64,000 nucleotides of DNA from contig CAZJHX010000021.1 in assembly GCA_964545715.1 (NCBI GenBank), positions 1 to 64,000 of the forward strand. The letters run 5' to 3'. The stretch's first letter is position 1; each line of letters starts with the position of its first letter. Both the position numbers and the translations under genes were made by a program. This DNA comes from CAZJHX01 sp964545715. Lineage in GTDB: Bacteria > Myxococcota_A > UBA9042 > GCA-2863065. The notes beneath the pieces are model-generated. The model ran no database searches. It was not told the origin of the DNA and saw only the letters and a list, made by a program, of their open reading frames with translations. Below are positions 50,540-60,493 of the stretch, piece by piece.

Positions 50540-51727
50540 GTGGCCACCCAGGAGCCAACTGTGACCACGCCGGTCGTCCGTCATCTCGATCAAATCGCGC
50601 GCTTCTTGTTTGCGCCGCTGTTGAAGCGATCGGGCGACGACGGCTTCTCGGTAGTCAGCTGGGACGTCGAGCAGGGCCTCACGCTGGTCGTGGAGCACCT
50701 GACGGACACCCTGCTCATCGAGCTGGAAGATCGTCGTGACGACCGGGCCTGCTTCTTTCGCACGAGCCGGTTCAACCTCAACGCGCGGCTGCTGTTCGAC
50801 CGCGGGCGCCCGCTCATCGACGCCCATGTGCAGCTGGTCGAGGCGATCGGCCGCATGATCACCCAGCGAGAGACCCGGCTGCCCGATCCGCCCCGGGCCG
50901 ACACCGGACGCCGGGCCATGCTGCGCGAGATCCTGGTCGACCGCCTGCTCATGCCCGAGGGCCGCGGCCAGTACTACATCAACCCGTACGTCGGCTGCAC
51001 TATCGGCTGCGCGTACTGCTACGTGCAGGAGCGCGCCGACCTCTCACGCCGCCTCGAGGGGCTGCCCGCGCTCGAGTGGGGCCGCTATGTGGACGTCAAG
51101 GTCAACGCCGCGCACGTGCTGCGCCGGGAGGTGGCGCGCTTTGAGCCGGGCATCGTGCGGCTGAGCCCTATTTTGACCGATCCCTACCAGGGCGCCGAGC
51201 GCCGCTTTCGTATCACGCGCCAGTGCCTGGCCGTGCTCGCCGACGCCGGCTTCACGCCGGTGATCCTGACCCGCAGCGCCTCGGTCGTGGAGGACCTCGA
51301 GATCCTGCAGGCGTGCCGCAGCGCCGCCGTGGGCTTCTCCATCCCCACCGACATCGACGCCCATCGCGCCACCTTTGAGCCCGGCGCCGAGCCCATCGAC
51401 GCCCGAATCGAGGCCCTGGCCGCCTGCCGCGCCGCCGGACTGGCCACCTTTGCGGTCATCCAGCCCATGCTGCCGATGAACCCTCACAAGCTGGCCCAGC
51501 GCCTGGCCCCGCTGATCGACGCCGTGCGCATCGATCGGATGCACAGCATGGACCTCGCAGCGCCGCTGTACGCCGCCTGCGGTGTGAAAGACGCCGACTC
51601 GACCGAGTTCTTCGACCGGACGCACGCGGCTCTGGTCAGCGCCTTTGAGCAGCTCGGCACGCCGCTGGACGCGTTGGACGATCTCGCCGCCCTGACCACA
51701 CTTGGACGCGCCCGCAACCGAGGATAG
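50540..51727 (+). CDS. Spore-photoproduct-lyase-like radical SAM protein
   Basis: The 395-residue protein starts at a GTG. Residues 1-120 form a domain of unknown type. The radical SAM core begins at YYINPYVGCTIGCAYCYV with C153, C157 and C160, the sequence style of the SplB-like/DNA-repair-photolyase group. It continues with RLSPILTDPYQGAERRFRIT and ILTRSASVVEDLEIL. Unlike the island enzymes it lacks GGEPT, so it is a different radical SAM branch. The family includes enzymes acting on DNA and on unknown substrates. It forms a pair with the small gene ten bases downstream. Confidence 0.78.
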   Translation: MATQEPTVTTPVVRHLDQIARFLFAPLLKRSGDDGFSVVSWDVEQGLTLVVEHLTDTLLIELEDRRDDRACFFRTSRFNLNARLLFDRGRPLIDAHVQLVEAIGRMITQRETRLPDPPRADTGRRAMLREILVDRLLMPEGRGQYYINPYVGCTIGCAYCYVQERADLSRRLEGLPALEWGRYVDVKVNAAHVLRREVARFEPGIVRLSPILTDPYQGAERRFRITRQCLAVLADAGFTPVILTRSASVVEDLEILQACRSAAVGFSIPTDIDAHRATFEPGAEPIDARIEALAACRAAGLATFAVIQPMLPMNPHKLAQRLAPLIDAVRIDRMHSMDLAAPLYAACGVKDADSTEFFDRTHAALVSAFEQLGTPLDALDDLAALTTLGRARNRG

Positions 51728-51737
51728 TATCGCCGCT

Positions 51738-52322
51738 ATGAGCACCAACCCGCTTCTCGATCGCATCTTCGCCCGCCTGTACAAGCCTGCCAGCGGATTC
51801 AAGTTCGAGTCCTGGCGTATCCCGGGCCGCCCCACGAGCGAGGCGCTGGGCGTGCTGGCGGTTCAAGTCGACGTCGAGCGGATGGTGGAGCGCATCAAGG
51901 ACGTGGACAGCTACCGCGGCAACATCGATCACGTGCTCGAAAGCCGGGGGGTCCAGGACCCTGCCTACGCGCCCCCGGAGCACCTGCGCTTCTATCAGCG
52001 CCTGAACATCCCGATGGTGGCCGAAGTGCAGTTCGAAAACGTCATGCATGACCACGGCGAGCGGGACGGCTGGCGCGTCATCTCGTGGCAGCTGCTGCAG
52101 GCCGAGACCGACCGGCTCAACAAGCGCGCCGGCGCCCGGTTCGACTACAACGACGGCGCCTGGCTGCTGCGCGAAGACGCGGTCGGCTATGCCCTGTCCA
52201 GCGCACCGCGCAAGAGCGACGTGGGCCGCGTAAAGTTTGCCCTGATGACCAAAGGCGCCGACGTCACCGCCCCCGCCGTGCTCAAAAACAACATCGAGGG
52301 CATGGTCCGCTGGGCGCGCTGA
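51738..52322 (+). CDS. Uncharacterised protein paired with the SplB-like enzyme
   Basis: The 194-residue soluble protein starts at an ATG after TAGTAT (51725-51730), another possible short-leader promoter. Predicted mixed alpha/beta, with VLAVQVDVERMVERIKDVDS and VMHDHGERDGWRVISWQLLQ. No signal peptide, no Cys, no motif I recognise. The tight spacing suggests a partner of the radical SAM protein before it. Confidence 0.6.
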   Translation: MSTNPLLDRIFARLYKPASGFKFESWRIPGRPTSEALGVLAVQVDVERMVERIKDVDSYRGNIDHVLESRGVQDPAYAPPEHLRFYQRLNIPMVAEVQFENVMHDHGERDGWRVISWQLLQAETDRLNKRAGARFDYNDGAWLLREDAVGYALSSAPRKSDVGRVKFALMTKGADVTAPAVLKNNIEGMVRWAR

Positions 52323-52373
52323 CCGCCAACGAGCCCGGCTCCATCTGCGCCCGCTGTGGCCGTGCGGCCGCGT

Positions 52374-53777
52374 TCAGGCCGAGGCGCGCAGCGCCGCAGC
52401 GCACGGCAAGATGACGTGACGCAGCGTGTTTCGCGCGACCGACTCGGCAGCCCCGCGGGCCTGTCGCCCACCCAGACGCCGAACGTCGTCGGGCACCTGC
52501 GCCAGCAGCGGCTCGCGTGGATCGGGCGCCACATCAACACCCGCAAGCTGGTCAAACGTGCTCTCGATCGCCGCCCGCACGTCCTGGCCGCCGTTGCGCC
52601 ATGACCAGGCGATGAAGGCCCACGCCAGCTCAGAGTGACGCGCCTCGTCGGCGGCGATCGACCGCATGCGCTCCGCGATGGTGGGCGTCGCCAGCCGCGC
52701 CGCGTGGTCCAGCTGGGCCGCGGCGATGGTCTCGCCCACGCAGCCCTCGTGGATGCACGCCACCGCGATGGCGACCCAGTCCGTCCGCGGAGCCACGTCG
52801 GCGCAGGCCAGCGCCCCCGGACCCAGCGTCCGGCCGTCCAGCTCCGTCGCGATCTCGGTGGCCAGCAGCGCGTGGCGCACCTCGTCCTGTGCAGCCTGCG
52901 CCGCAGCTGCCAACAGCTTCGGCGGCGCGCCCAGCTGCATCAGCTCCAGTCCAAAGCGCAGGAAGCTGGCGACGCTGGCGTGCTCCTCCAGCGCGTCCTG
53001 TCGCCAGGCAGCCGCCACGCCGGCAGCGTGTATCGGATTCAGCGCCGGCAGCGCGGCGGAGGCGACGTCCGAGCCGGGGCTCCAAGTCGACGTCTCCTGC
53101 AGGTCCGCGACGAGGAGCTGGTCACCGACGACCAGGGGACGCCCACAGCAGGCGCCCGGGCAGTGCATATAACAGCACGTGTCATCGACGAGCTCGGCCA
53201 CACCGACCGCCTCGTTGCAGCACCCGTCCAGCACGCAGCTGGGCGGCGGACAGCCCTCCGGCGGCAGCGGACCGTCATAGGGATCAGCGCCGGGCTTGCC
53301 GCCAAACGGCGGGTTCTCGATCGCCTTCACAAGCTGCTCCGCGGTGTAGCAGGTGTGCGTGGGGTTATCGCAGGGGATCTCCACATTGCCGGCGTCCGGC
53401 GCCGTCGCGTCGATCAGCCCCTCGTCCATCGGACCTGCATCCGCCACCGCGATATCTGCCGCCACAATGTCCGTCGGTCCGGGGCCCGCATCGACAGGTG
53501 CCGGGGTGTCGTCGACTGTCGGCGTATCCTCCGGCGGCGGGCCTTCGTCGACCGTTTGGACGTCTTGAGGCTCGCTCGCATCGGGTGTCTCGACGGTGTC
53601 TTCGAGCGTCGGGCCGACGTCCAGCACGCTGCCGTCCCCGGCGTCGCCGGTGCCCAGGCCTGTCTCGTCCGTGGCCACCACCACGATCGTATCGCTGGGC
53701 GTGGCCGGCTTCTCGGCTGTGCACGAAAGCACGGCACCGCCCGCGAAAATCCCCATCGCCAAACAGAGCCGTCGCAT
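52374..53777 (-). CDS. Ferritin-like lipoprotein
   Basis: The 467-residue protein has a signal and lipobox (GIFAGGAVLSCTAE) and about 130 residues of Asp/Pro/Thr/Val linker. A Cys-rich stretch (CPPPSCVLDGCCNEAVG, CCYMHCPGACC) follows. A four-helix ferritin-like domain comes from about residue 250: EEHASVASFLRF, AAQDEVRHALLATEIA, CVGETIAAAQ and AADEARHSELAWAF supply the E/H residues of a di-iron site. Lipid-anchored ferritin-like proteins recur in myxobacteria. I chose MRRLCLAMG as start because the signal peptide begins there. It is divergent from gltB. Confidence 0.82.
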   Translation of the reverse strand: MRRLCLAMGIFAGGAVLSCTAEKPATPSDTIVVVATDETGLGTGDAGDGSVLDVGPTLEDTVETPDASEPQDVQTVDEGPPPEDTPTVDDTPAPVDAGPGPTDIVAADIAVADAGPMDEGLIDATAPDAGNVEIPCDNPTHTCYTAEQLVKAIENPPFGGKPGADPYDGPLPPEGCPPPSCVLDGCCNEAVGVAELVDDTCCYMHCPGACCGRPLVVGDQLLVADLQETSTWSPGSDVASAALPALNPIHAAGVAAAWRQDALEEHASVASFLRFGLELMQLGAPPKLLAAAAQAAQDEVRHALLATEIATELDGRTLGPGALACADVAPRTDWVAIAVACIHEGCVGETIAAAQLDHAARLATPTIAERMRSIAADEARHSELAWAFIAWSWRNGGQDVRAAIESTFDQLAGVDVAPDPREPLLAQVPDDVRRLGGRQARGAAESVARNTLRHVILPCAAALRASA

Positions 53778-53938
53778 GGCCGCTGTGTATTCACGCATCG
53801 TCTTTTCTCCTACCGCCGTCGCGCATTGTACACAGTCACAGGCACGTAAACGCAGTTAACATGCCGCTAATTCTCAACCTGATGCGCCCGCGTCAACTTG
53901 CAACGCGCCGCGTCATTTGGCACACCCGTGTTAACGAA

Positions 53939-56900
53939 ATGACCGCGCATCCCACCCCCGACGGCCTCTATGATCCCCGCTTTGAACACGACGCCTGCGG
54001 TGTCGGCTGCGTGGTCGACGTGCGCGGCAGACCGGCGCGCGATGTGGTCGTCATGGCCCTGCAGGTGCTGGAGAATCTGCGACATCGCGGCGCCAGCGGC
54101 GCGGCGGGCGTAGGCGACGGCGCCGGCATTCAGCTGCAGATCCCGCACGCGTTTTTGACCAAGGCGTGCCACGCGATCGGCATCCACCTGCCCGAGCCGG
54201 GCGGCTACGGCCTAGGAATGTTCTTCATGCCCCACGACCGCGCGGCTCGGCGACCGATCCAGCGAGCCATAGCGCGCATTGCGGACGAAGAGGGCTGCGA
54301 CCTGCTCGGCTGGCGGCACGTGCCGACCATCAACGCGGCGCTTGGGGCGTCGGCGCGCGCCTCCGAGCCGCTGATGATGCAGGCGGTGTTCGGCCGGCCG
54401 AAGCACCTGGACGCCGCTGCGTTCGAGCGGGCGCTGTATGTCGTGCGACGTCGCGCGGAGAACGAGATCGCGGCCCCGCGCGGCGACTTCTATGCCGTGA
54501 GCCTGTCGCAGCGCACCGTCACGTACAAGGGCATGTTGGAGGCCGAGCAGCTCTCGGATTATTTCCCCGACCTGGCCCATCCGAGCACGGAGTCGGCCAT
54601 CGCGGTGGTCCACTCCCGCTTCTCGACCAACACGTTTCCCAGCTGGGACCGCGCGCACCCGTACCGCTATGTGGCGCACAACGGCGAGATCAACACCCTG
54701 CGCGGCAACATCAACTGGATGCACACGCGCGAGGCGCGGCTGAAGTCGGCGCTCTTCGGTCCCGACCTTGCGCGCACGCTGCCGGTGGTGACGCCCGACG
54801 GATCGGACTCCGGCATGTTCGACAACTGCCTGGAGTTTCTGGTGCTGGCGGGACGCAGCCTACCGCACGCGTTGATGATGATGGTGCCCGAGCCCTGGGA
54901 GCGACACGACTCCATGAGCCCGACGCGCCGCGCGTTCTACCGCTATCACGCGTGCCTGATGGAGGCGTGGGACGGCCCGGCGGCGATCGTCGCGACCGAC
55001 GGCATTCAGGTAGCCGCGGTGCTCGACCGCAACGGCCTACGACCGTCACGCTACTATGTCACCGACGACGACCGGCTGATCCTGGCGTCCGAGGTGGGCG
55101 TGCTGGACCTCGCGCCGAATCGCATCGTGCGCAAAGGGCGCTTGCAGCCCGGTCGCATGCTGTTGGTCGATACCGCGGCCGGCCGCATCGTGGACGACGA
55201 CGAGCTGAAAGAGACGATCGCGGCAGAGCACCCGTACGGGCAGTGGCTGGACGACAACATCATCACGTTGGACGGACTCCAGCCGTCGGCCGCTCCGCCG
55301 GACGAGCCCTCGACGCTGCTGGCGAGGCAGCGGGCGTTTGGGTACACGGTCGAAGAGGTCCGCATGGTGCTGGGGCCCATGGCCGATGACGGCGCCGAGG
55401 CGATCGGGTCTATGGGCAACGATACGCCGCTGGCCGTGCTGTCCAACCGGCCGCGTCTGCTCTACGACTACTTCAAGCAGCTGTTTGCGCAGGTCACAAA
55501 CCCGCCGATCGACGGCATCCGCGAGGAGCTGGTGACGGCGACTCAGGTGACGCTCGGCCCCGAGGGCAACCTCCTCAATCCGGTACCCGAGTCCGCGCGC
55601 GTGGTCGAGCTGGACTCGCCGGTGATCACAAACGATCAGCTGGCACGCCTGCGTACGCTGAAGGGATCCGCCGACCCGGTGCGCGTGGCGACGCTGCCGA
55701 TCCTGTGGGACGCATCGTCTGGCGCGCACGGGCTGGAGAGCGCGCTGGAGGACCTGTTTGACGCGGCGGACAACGCCATCGACGACGACTTCTCGGTGCT
55801 GGTGCTCTCCGATCGCGGCGTCACGCGAGAGCGCGCGCCCATTCCGGCCCTGCTGGCCGTCGCGGGTCTGCACCACCACCTGATCCGCAACAGGCGACGC
55901 ACCGCCGTCGGGCTGGTCGTGGAGACGGGCAGCGCACGCGAGGTCCACCACATCGCGCTGCTGCTGGGCTACGGCGCGGTAGCGATCAACCCATACCTTG
56001 CGCTGGAGACCGTGGCAGACCGCGACGAGCAGGCGCCGGCGCGCTACGTAAAGGCCGCGGTCAAGGGGGTGCTCAAGGTGATCTCCAAGATGGGGATCAG
56101 CACCTTCCGCAGCTACTGCGGCGCGGAGATCTTCGAGGCGGTCGGCCTGCGCGAGTACTTTGTGCGCCGATACTTCAACGGCACGCCAAGCCGTATCGAG
56201 GGCGCCGGCGTGGACGTCATCGCCGAGGAGGTGCGCAGACGCCACACGGCGGCTTTCCCGGCGCGCGCCGGCGGGGAGGCGGGACTACCCTCGGGGGGCG
56301 ACTATCACTGGCGCCCGGATGGGGAGTTTCACCTGTTCGGACCCAAGCCCGTGCACCTGCTTCAGCGGGCCTGTCGCACCAACGATTACGAGAAGTTTCG
56401 CGAGTACACTGACATCATCGACCGCCAGAACGTGCAGCGGGCGACCCTGCGCTCATTGTTTGAGCTGAAGCCGCGTCAAGCCCCCGTGCCGCTGGATCAG
56501 GTGGAGCCGATCGCAGCCATTCTCAAGCGCTTCTCCACGGGTGCGATGAGCTACGGCTCGATCTCCCAGGAGGCGCACGAGGCGCTGGCCATCGCCATGA
56601 ACCGCATCGGCGGCAAGTCCAACACCGGGGAGGGCGGCGAGGACGCGGCGCGCTATGTGCCGGACGGCAGCGGAGACTCCCGAAACAGCGCCATCAAGCA
56701 GGGCGCGTCGGGCCGCTTTGGGGGCACCAGCGAGTACCTGGTGAACGCGACCGAGATCCAGATCAAGATGGCCCAGGGCGCCAAGCCGGGCGAGGGCGGC
56801 CAGCTGCCCGGGCACAAGGTCTATCCGTGGATCGCCAAGGTGCGGCTCTCCACGCCCGGCGTCGGCTTGATCTCGCCGCCGCCGCATCACGATATCTACT

Positions 56901-58423
56901 CTATCGAGGATCTGGCGCAGCTGATCTTCGACCTGAAGAACGCCAATCCACGCGCGCGGATCAGCGTGAAGCTGGTGGCCACCGTAGGCGTGGGAACCAT
57001 CGCAGCCGGGGTGGCCAAGGCGCGCGCCGACCTGGTGCTGATCAGCGGCTATGACGGCGGAACCGGCGCGTCCCCGCTCACGTCGATCAAGCACGCCGGC
57101 GTACCGTGGGAGCTGGGTCTGTCCGAGGTCCACCAGACGCTGCTGAAAAACGACCTGCGCAGCCGCATCACGGTCGCCACGGACGGCCAGCTGAAGACCG
57201 GACGCGACGTGATCCTGGCAGCGCTGATGGGCGCGGAGGAGTTCGGCTTCTCGACGGCGCCGCTGGTCGCGATGGGCTGCATCTACATGCGGGCGTGTCA
57301 CAAAAACACGTGCCCGGTCGGCATCGCGACCCAGGATCCGCGCCTGCGCGAGCGGTTCGCCGGCGATCCGGCGCACGTGGTGGCCTTTATGCGGTTTGTG
57401 GCACAGCAGGTGCGGGAGCAGATGGCGGCGCTGGGCTTTCGGCGCTTCGACGAGCTGGTCGGACGGGCGGATCTGCTGGCGATGCCGCGCGCGCTGGACC
57501 ATTGGAAGGCCAAGGGGCTGGACCTGCACGCGATCGTCCACCGGCCGCAGGTGCCCGCGGGTACGCACAGCACACGCGTCTTTGCGCAGGATCACCGCTT
57601 GGAGCAGACGATGGACGCCATGCTGCTGCTGGACCTGTGCGCGCCCGCGATCGAGCGCAAAGAGCCGGTGCGGGCGTCCCTGCCCGTGCGCAACGTTCAC
57701 CGAACGGTGGGCACGCAGGTCGGGTCGGCGATCACGCGGCGCTGGGGCTCTGAGGGCCTGCCGGACGACACGATTCGGCTGCACTTTGAGGGCTCGGCGG
57801 GCCAGAGCTTCGGCGCGTTTGTACCGCGCGGCATGACGCTGATCCTGGAGGGCGACGCCAACGACTACGTTGGCAAAGGGCTGTCGGGCGGGCGCCTGAT
57901 CGTGTTTCCGCCCGGCTCCAGCACGTTTGCGCCGGAGGAGAACATCGTGGTGGGCAACGTCGCGTTTTACGGCGCCACCTCGGGCGAGGCGTATGTGTGC
58001 GGCATGGCCGGCGAGCGCTTCTGCGTACGTAACAGCGGCGTGCACGCGGTGGTCGAAGCGGTCGGCGACCACGGGTGCGAGTACATGACCGGCGGGCGCG
58101 TCGTGGTACTGGGCCCGACCGGCCGAAACTTTGCGGCCGGGATGAGCGGCGGCGTGGCCTACGTGCTGGACGCCGACGGTCGCTTCGCCATGCGCTGCAA
58201 TACCGCCATGGTGGACCTGGAGGCGCTGAGCGAGGCGGCCGAGGTCGCGCAGGTCAAGGCGATGATTCGGCGCCATGCGGTGCACACCGGCAGCGAGCTG
58301 GGGCGCCGGGTGCTGGCCGACTGGGACGCGATTCTGCCGCGATTTGTGCGGGTGATGCCGCGCGACTACAAGCGGGCGCTGGAAGAAGGGGAGGCGCGAT
58401 GGGCGACCGGACCGGCTTCCTGA
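53939..58423 (+). CDS. gltB: Glutamate synthase large subunit
   Basis: The 1494-residue protein has the normal length. C20 in RFEHDACGVGCVVD is the catalytic N-terminal Cys after a short propeptide (class II amidotransferase, residues 20-430). The FMN/3Fe-4S synthase domain shows GGKSNTGEGGEDAARY, SGYDGGTGASPLTS and the cluster motif CHKNTCPVGIATQDPRLR. The C-terminal beta-helix follows (GGRLIVFPPGSSTF, VCGMAGERFCVRNSG). It makes glutamate from glutamine and 2-oxoglutarate. I chose the ATG 19 codons before Cys20; ribosome site is weak. It overlaps gltD by 25 bases. Confidence 0.96.
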   Translation: MTAHPTPDGLYDPRFEHDACGVGCVVDVRGRPARDVVVMALQVLENLRHRGASGAAGVGDGAGIQLQIPHAFLTKACHAIGIHLPEPGGYGLGMFFMPHDRAARRPIQRAIARIADEEGCDLLGWRHVPTINAALGASARASEPLMMQAVFGRPKHLDAAAFERALYVVRRRAENEIAAPRGDFYAVSLSQRTVTYKGMLEAEQLSDYFPDLAHPSTESAIAVVHSRFSTNTFPSWDRAHPYRYVAHNGEINTLRGNINWMHTREARLKSALFGPDLARTLPVVTPDGSDSGMFDNCLEFLVLAGRSLPHALMMMVPEPWERHDSMSPTRRAFYRYHACLMEAWDGPAAIVATDGIQVAAVLDRNGLRPSRYYVTDDDRLILASEVGVLDLAPNRIVRKGRLQPGRMLLVDTAAGRIVDDDELKETIAAEHPYGQWLDDNIITLDGLQPSAAPPDEPSTLLARQRAFGYTVEEVRMVLGPMADDGAEAIGSMGNDTPLAVLSNRPRLLYDYFKQLFAQVTNPPIDGIREELVTATQVTLGPEGNLLNPVPESARVVELDSPVITNDQLARLRTLKGSADPVRVATLPILWDASSGAHGLESALEDLFDAADNAIDDDFSVLVLSDRGVTRERAPIPALLAVAGLHHHLIRNRRRTAVGLVVETGSAREVHHIALLLGYGAVAINPYLALETVADRDEQAPARYVKAAVKGVLKVISKMGISTFRSYCGAEIFEAVGLREYFVRRYFNGTPSRIEGAGVDVIAEEVRRRHTAAFPARAGGEAGLPSGGDYHWRPDGEFHLFGPKPVHLLQRACRTNDYEKFREYTDIIDRQNVQRATLRSLFELKPRQAPVPLDQVEPIAAILKRFSTGAMSYGSISQEAHEALAIAMNRIGGKSNTGEGGEDAARYVPDGSGDSRNSAIKQGASGRFGGTSEYLVNATEIQIKMAQGAKPGEGGQLPGHKVYPWIAKVRLSTPGVGLISPPPHHDIYSIEDLAQLIFDLKNANPRARISVKLVATVGVGTIAAGVAKARADLVLISGYDGGTGASPLTSIKHAGVPWELGLSEVHQTLLKNDLRSRITVATDGQLKTGRDVILAALMGAEEFGFSTAPLVAMGCIYMRACHKNTCPVGIATQDPRLRERFAGDPAHVVAFMRFVAQQVREQMAALGFRRFDELVGRADLLAMPRALDHWKAKGLDLHAIVHRPQVPAGTHSTRVFAQDHRLEQTMDAMLLLDLCAPAIERKEPVRASLPVRNVHRTVGTQVGSAITRRWGSEGLPDDTIRLHFEGSAGQSFGAFVPRGMTLILEGDANDYVGKGLSGGRLIVFPPGSSTFAPEENIVVGNVAFYGATSGEAYVCGMAGERFCVRNSGVHAVVEAVGDHGCEYMTGGRVVVLGPTGRNFAAGMSGGVAYVLDADGRFAMRCNTAMVDLEALSEAAEVAQVKAMIRRHAVHTGSELGRRVLADWDAILPRFVRVMPRDYKRALEEGEARWATGPAS

Positions 58424-59832
58424 CCTGGCAGCGCAAAACCCCCGTCGAGCGGGACGCGCTGGACCGACAGGCGGACTTTGACGAGTTCGCCGAGCACCAG
58501 CCCCAGGCCGAGCTGCGCAAACAGGGCAGCCGCTGCATGGACTGCGGCGTGCCGTTTTGCATGTCGGGCTGCCCGGTGCACAACCGCATGCCCGAGTTCA
58601 ACGAGCTGGTCGCCGACGACCGCTGGCGCGAGGCGCTGGACCGGCTGCACGCCACCAACAACTTTCCTGAGTTCACCGGCCGCGTGTGCCCGGCGCCGTG
58701 CGAGGGCTCGTGCGTGCTGGGGATCAACGCCAGGCCGGTGTCGATCAAGAGCCTGGAGTCCGCCATCGTGGATCGCGGCTTTGCCGAGGGCTGGATCGTC
58801 CCGCGCCCGCCGGAGCGACGAACAGGCCGGAGAGTGGCGGTAGTCGGCAGCGGACCGGCCGGCCTCGCGTGCGCGGACCAGCTCAATCGCGCGGGCCACA
58901 CCGTGACGGTGTTCGAGCGCGCGGACCGGATCGGCGGCCTGCTGCGGTACGGCATCCCGCCGATGAAGCTGGGCAAGGACGTGGTGCAGCGTCGGGTGGA
59001 CCTGATGGCGGCTGAGGGCGTCAGCTTCCGCACCAACGTCAGCGTCGGCACGCAGTATCCGGTGGCGCGCCTGCTGGCCGAGCACGACGCGGTGGTGCTG
59101 TGCTGCGGAGCCACCCGCCCGCGTGAGCTGGACATCGAGGGTCGAGGTCTGGGCGGCATCCACCTCGCCATGTCGTTCTTGCAGGCCAGCCAGAAGAGCC
59201 TGGAGGACAGCGACCACGCCGACGGCCAATATATCGACGCGCGGGACCGCGACGTGGTCGTGATCGGCGGCGGCGACACGGGCACCGACTGCGTTGCGAC
59301 GGCGCTCAGGCACGGCTGCCGCTCAGTGCGCCAGTTCGAGATCCTGCCGCGCCCGCCCGAGACCCGAGCGGGCGACAACCCGTGGCCCGAGTACCCGCGC
59401 GTGTACCTGCTGGACTACGGCCAGAAAGAGGCCGCGGCCCGCTTTGGCGCCGACCCGCGCCAGTACACGGTGATGACCCAGGCGTTTCACGGGGACGAGG
59501 ACGGCCGGGTCAAGGCCCTGCAGACGGTGCAAACCGACGGCGCCTTTGCCGCGTTACCGGACACCGAGGCCACGGTGGAGGCGGACCTGGTGCTGCTGGC
59601 GTTGGGCTTTCTCGGCCCGGAGCACCCGCTGGCGGACGCGCTGGGCGTGGCGCGCGACGACCACTCCAACCTCAAGGCGGACTTCGGCGACTTCGCGACC
59701 AGCGTGGAGGGCGTCTTCGCCGCGGGGGACGCGCGCCGCGGGCAGAGCTTGGTGGTGTGGGCGATCCGCGAGGGCCGAGGCGCTGCGCGCGAGGTGGACC
59801 GCTACCTGATGGGCGAGAGCCGGCTTCCCTAG
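58399..59832 (+). CDS. gltD: Glutamate synthase small subunit (NADPH)
   Basis: The 477-residue protein has the usual N-terminal 4Fe-4S cysteines (RCMDCGVPFCMSGCPVHN and CPAPCEGSCVLG), the FAD-binding GSGPAGLACADQLNRAG and the NADPH-binding IGGGDTGTDCVATALRHG. The C-terminal FAD motif FAAGDARRGQSLVVWAI is also present. It passes electrons to GltB. The gene starts 25 bases before the gltB stop, so the two are coupled. Confidence 0.97.
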   Translation: MGDRTGFLTWQRKTPVERDALDRQADFDEFAEHQPQAELRKQGSRCMDCGVPFCMSGCPVHNRMPEFNELVADDRWREALDRLHATNNFPEFTGRVCPAPCEGSCVLGINARPVSIKSLESAIVDRGFAEGWIVPRPPERRTGRRVAVVGSGPAGLACADQLNRAGHTVTVFERADRIGGLLRYGIPPMKLGKDVVQRRVDLMAAEGVSFRTNVSVGTQYPVARLLAEHDAVVLCCGATRPRELDIEGRGLGGIHLAMSFLQASQKSLEDSDHADGQYIDARDRDVVVIGGGDTGTDCVATALRHGCRSVRQFEILPRPPETRAGDNPWPEYPRVYLLDYGQKEAAARFGADPRQYTVMTQAFHGDEDGRVKALQTVQTDGAFAALPDTEATVEADLVLLALGFLGPEHPLADALGVARDDHSNLKADFGDFATSVEGVFAAGDARRGQSLVVWAIREGRGAAREVDRYLMGESRLP

Positions 59833-59837
59833 AACTC

Positions 59838-60377
59838 CTAGAAGCGAACACCCACGCGCGTCTCGAACGCTGCCGTGTGCCTGCTCCAATTCGGGCGCTC
59901 GATCGAGTCCCAAGCGACCAGCGCCGTCCGGGCCCGAACCAGCGTGGAGGCCATGAACCAGCGCCAGTTGATCTGCAGCCCGACGCCAAAGTCGGCGTTG
60001 AGGGCGTGGCGCTCGGCGAGTCCGTCCGGCGAGTCGCGAAAGCCACGCTCGGCGTATTCGTAGCCAATTGCAGCCGACACTATCCAGCTCACGGTCTTCG
60101 GGGGCGCGAAGCGCAGGCCCAGGCGGACCGCGGTTCGATCGCGAACCGCATCGCCGATCGAGTGTGTCCGGTCCAGTCCAACCTCCAGGGCGCCCCCCTC
60201 CACGAGAAAATAGCCGGCCGTCAGAGACCCGCCGATAGCGCTTTCCAGAAGTGGTACGTCGAGGCCAAGCTCCGTGAACGCCGGACGCTCAGCCTCGGCC
60301 CGCGCGGATTGGGGCGCCGCAAGCGCGACTGCGAGCAGGGCTCCGACAAACGAGAGTGCATAGGTAGTTTCTTTCAT
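59838..60377 (-). CDS. Small outer-membrane beta-barrel protein
   Basis: The 179-residue protein has a signal peptide cleaved after AAPQSARAEA and an eight-strand-like pattern of alternating hydrophobic residues (GGSLTAGYFLVEGGALEVGL, RTAVRLGLRFAPP) ending in FETRVGVRF with a terminal Phe. This is the usual outer-membrane insertion signal. No family is recognised; OmpA-type or Ail-type small barrels are possible. It converges with gltD five bases away. Confidence 0.72.
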   Translation of the reverse strand: MKETTYALSFVGALLAVALAAPQSARAEAERPAFTELGLDVPLLESAIGGSLTAGYFLVEGGALEVGLDRTHSIGDAVRDRTAVRLGLRFAPPKTVSWIVSAAIGYEYAERGFRDSPDGLAERHALNADFGVGLQINWRWFMASTLVRARTALVAWDSIERPNWSRHTAAFETRVGVRF

Positions 60378-60493
60378 AGCGGTGGGTCGTGCAGGGCCTG
60401 TGCCACGTCGGCGAGGGGGCGCAGTGCGCGGATCGGCGCCCGCAGACGTGGACTAAGGGCACTCCACTTGACGTCAAAAGCCCGCGTCTGACG

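Noticed and set aside
47794..50739. 981-codon open frame on the plus strand
   Set aside because: It is antisense to the giant Cys-rich lipoprotein; the regular GAC/TGC-rich repeats and high GC keep the opposite frame open. No domain or signal is seen.
52889..53938. Long N-terminal extension of the gltB frame
   Set aside because: Arg/Pro-rich shadow of the ferritin-like lipoprotein; the amidotransferase Cys lies 19 residues after the ATG at 53939.
56453..58285. 610-codon open frame on the minus strand
   Set aside because: Antisense to gltB, whose motifs are beyond doubt; Arg/His/Ala-rich composition typical of a shadow frame.
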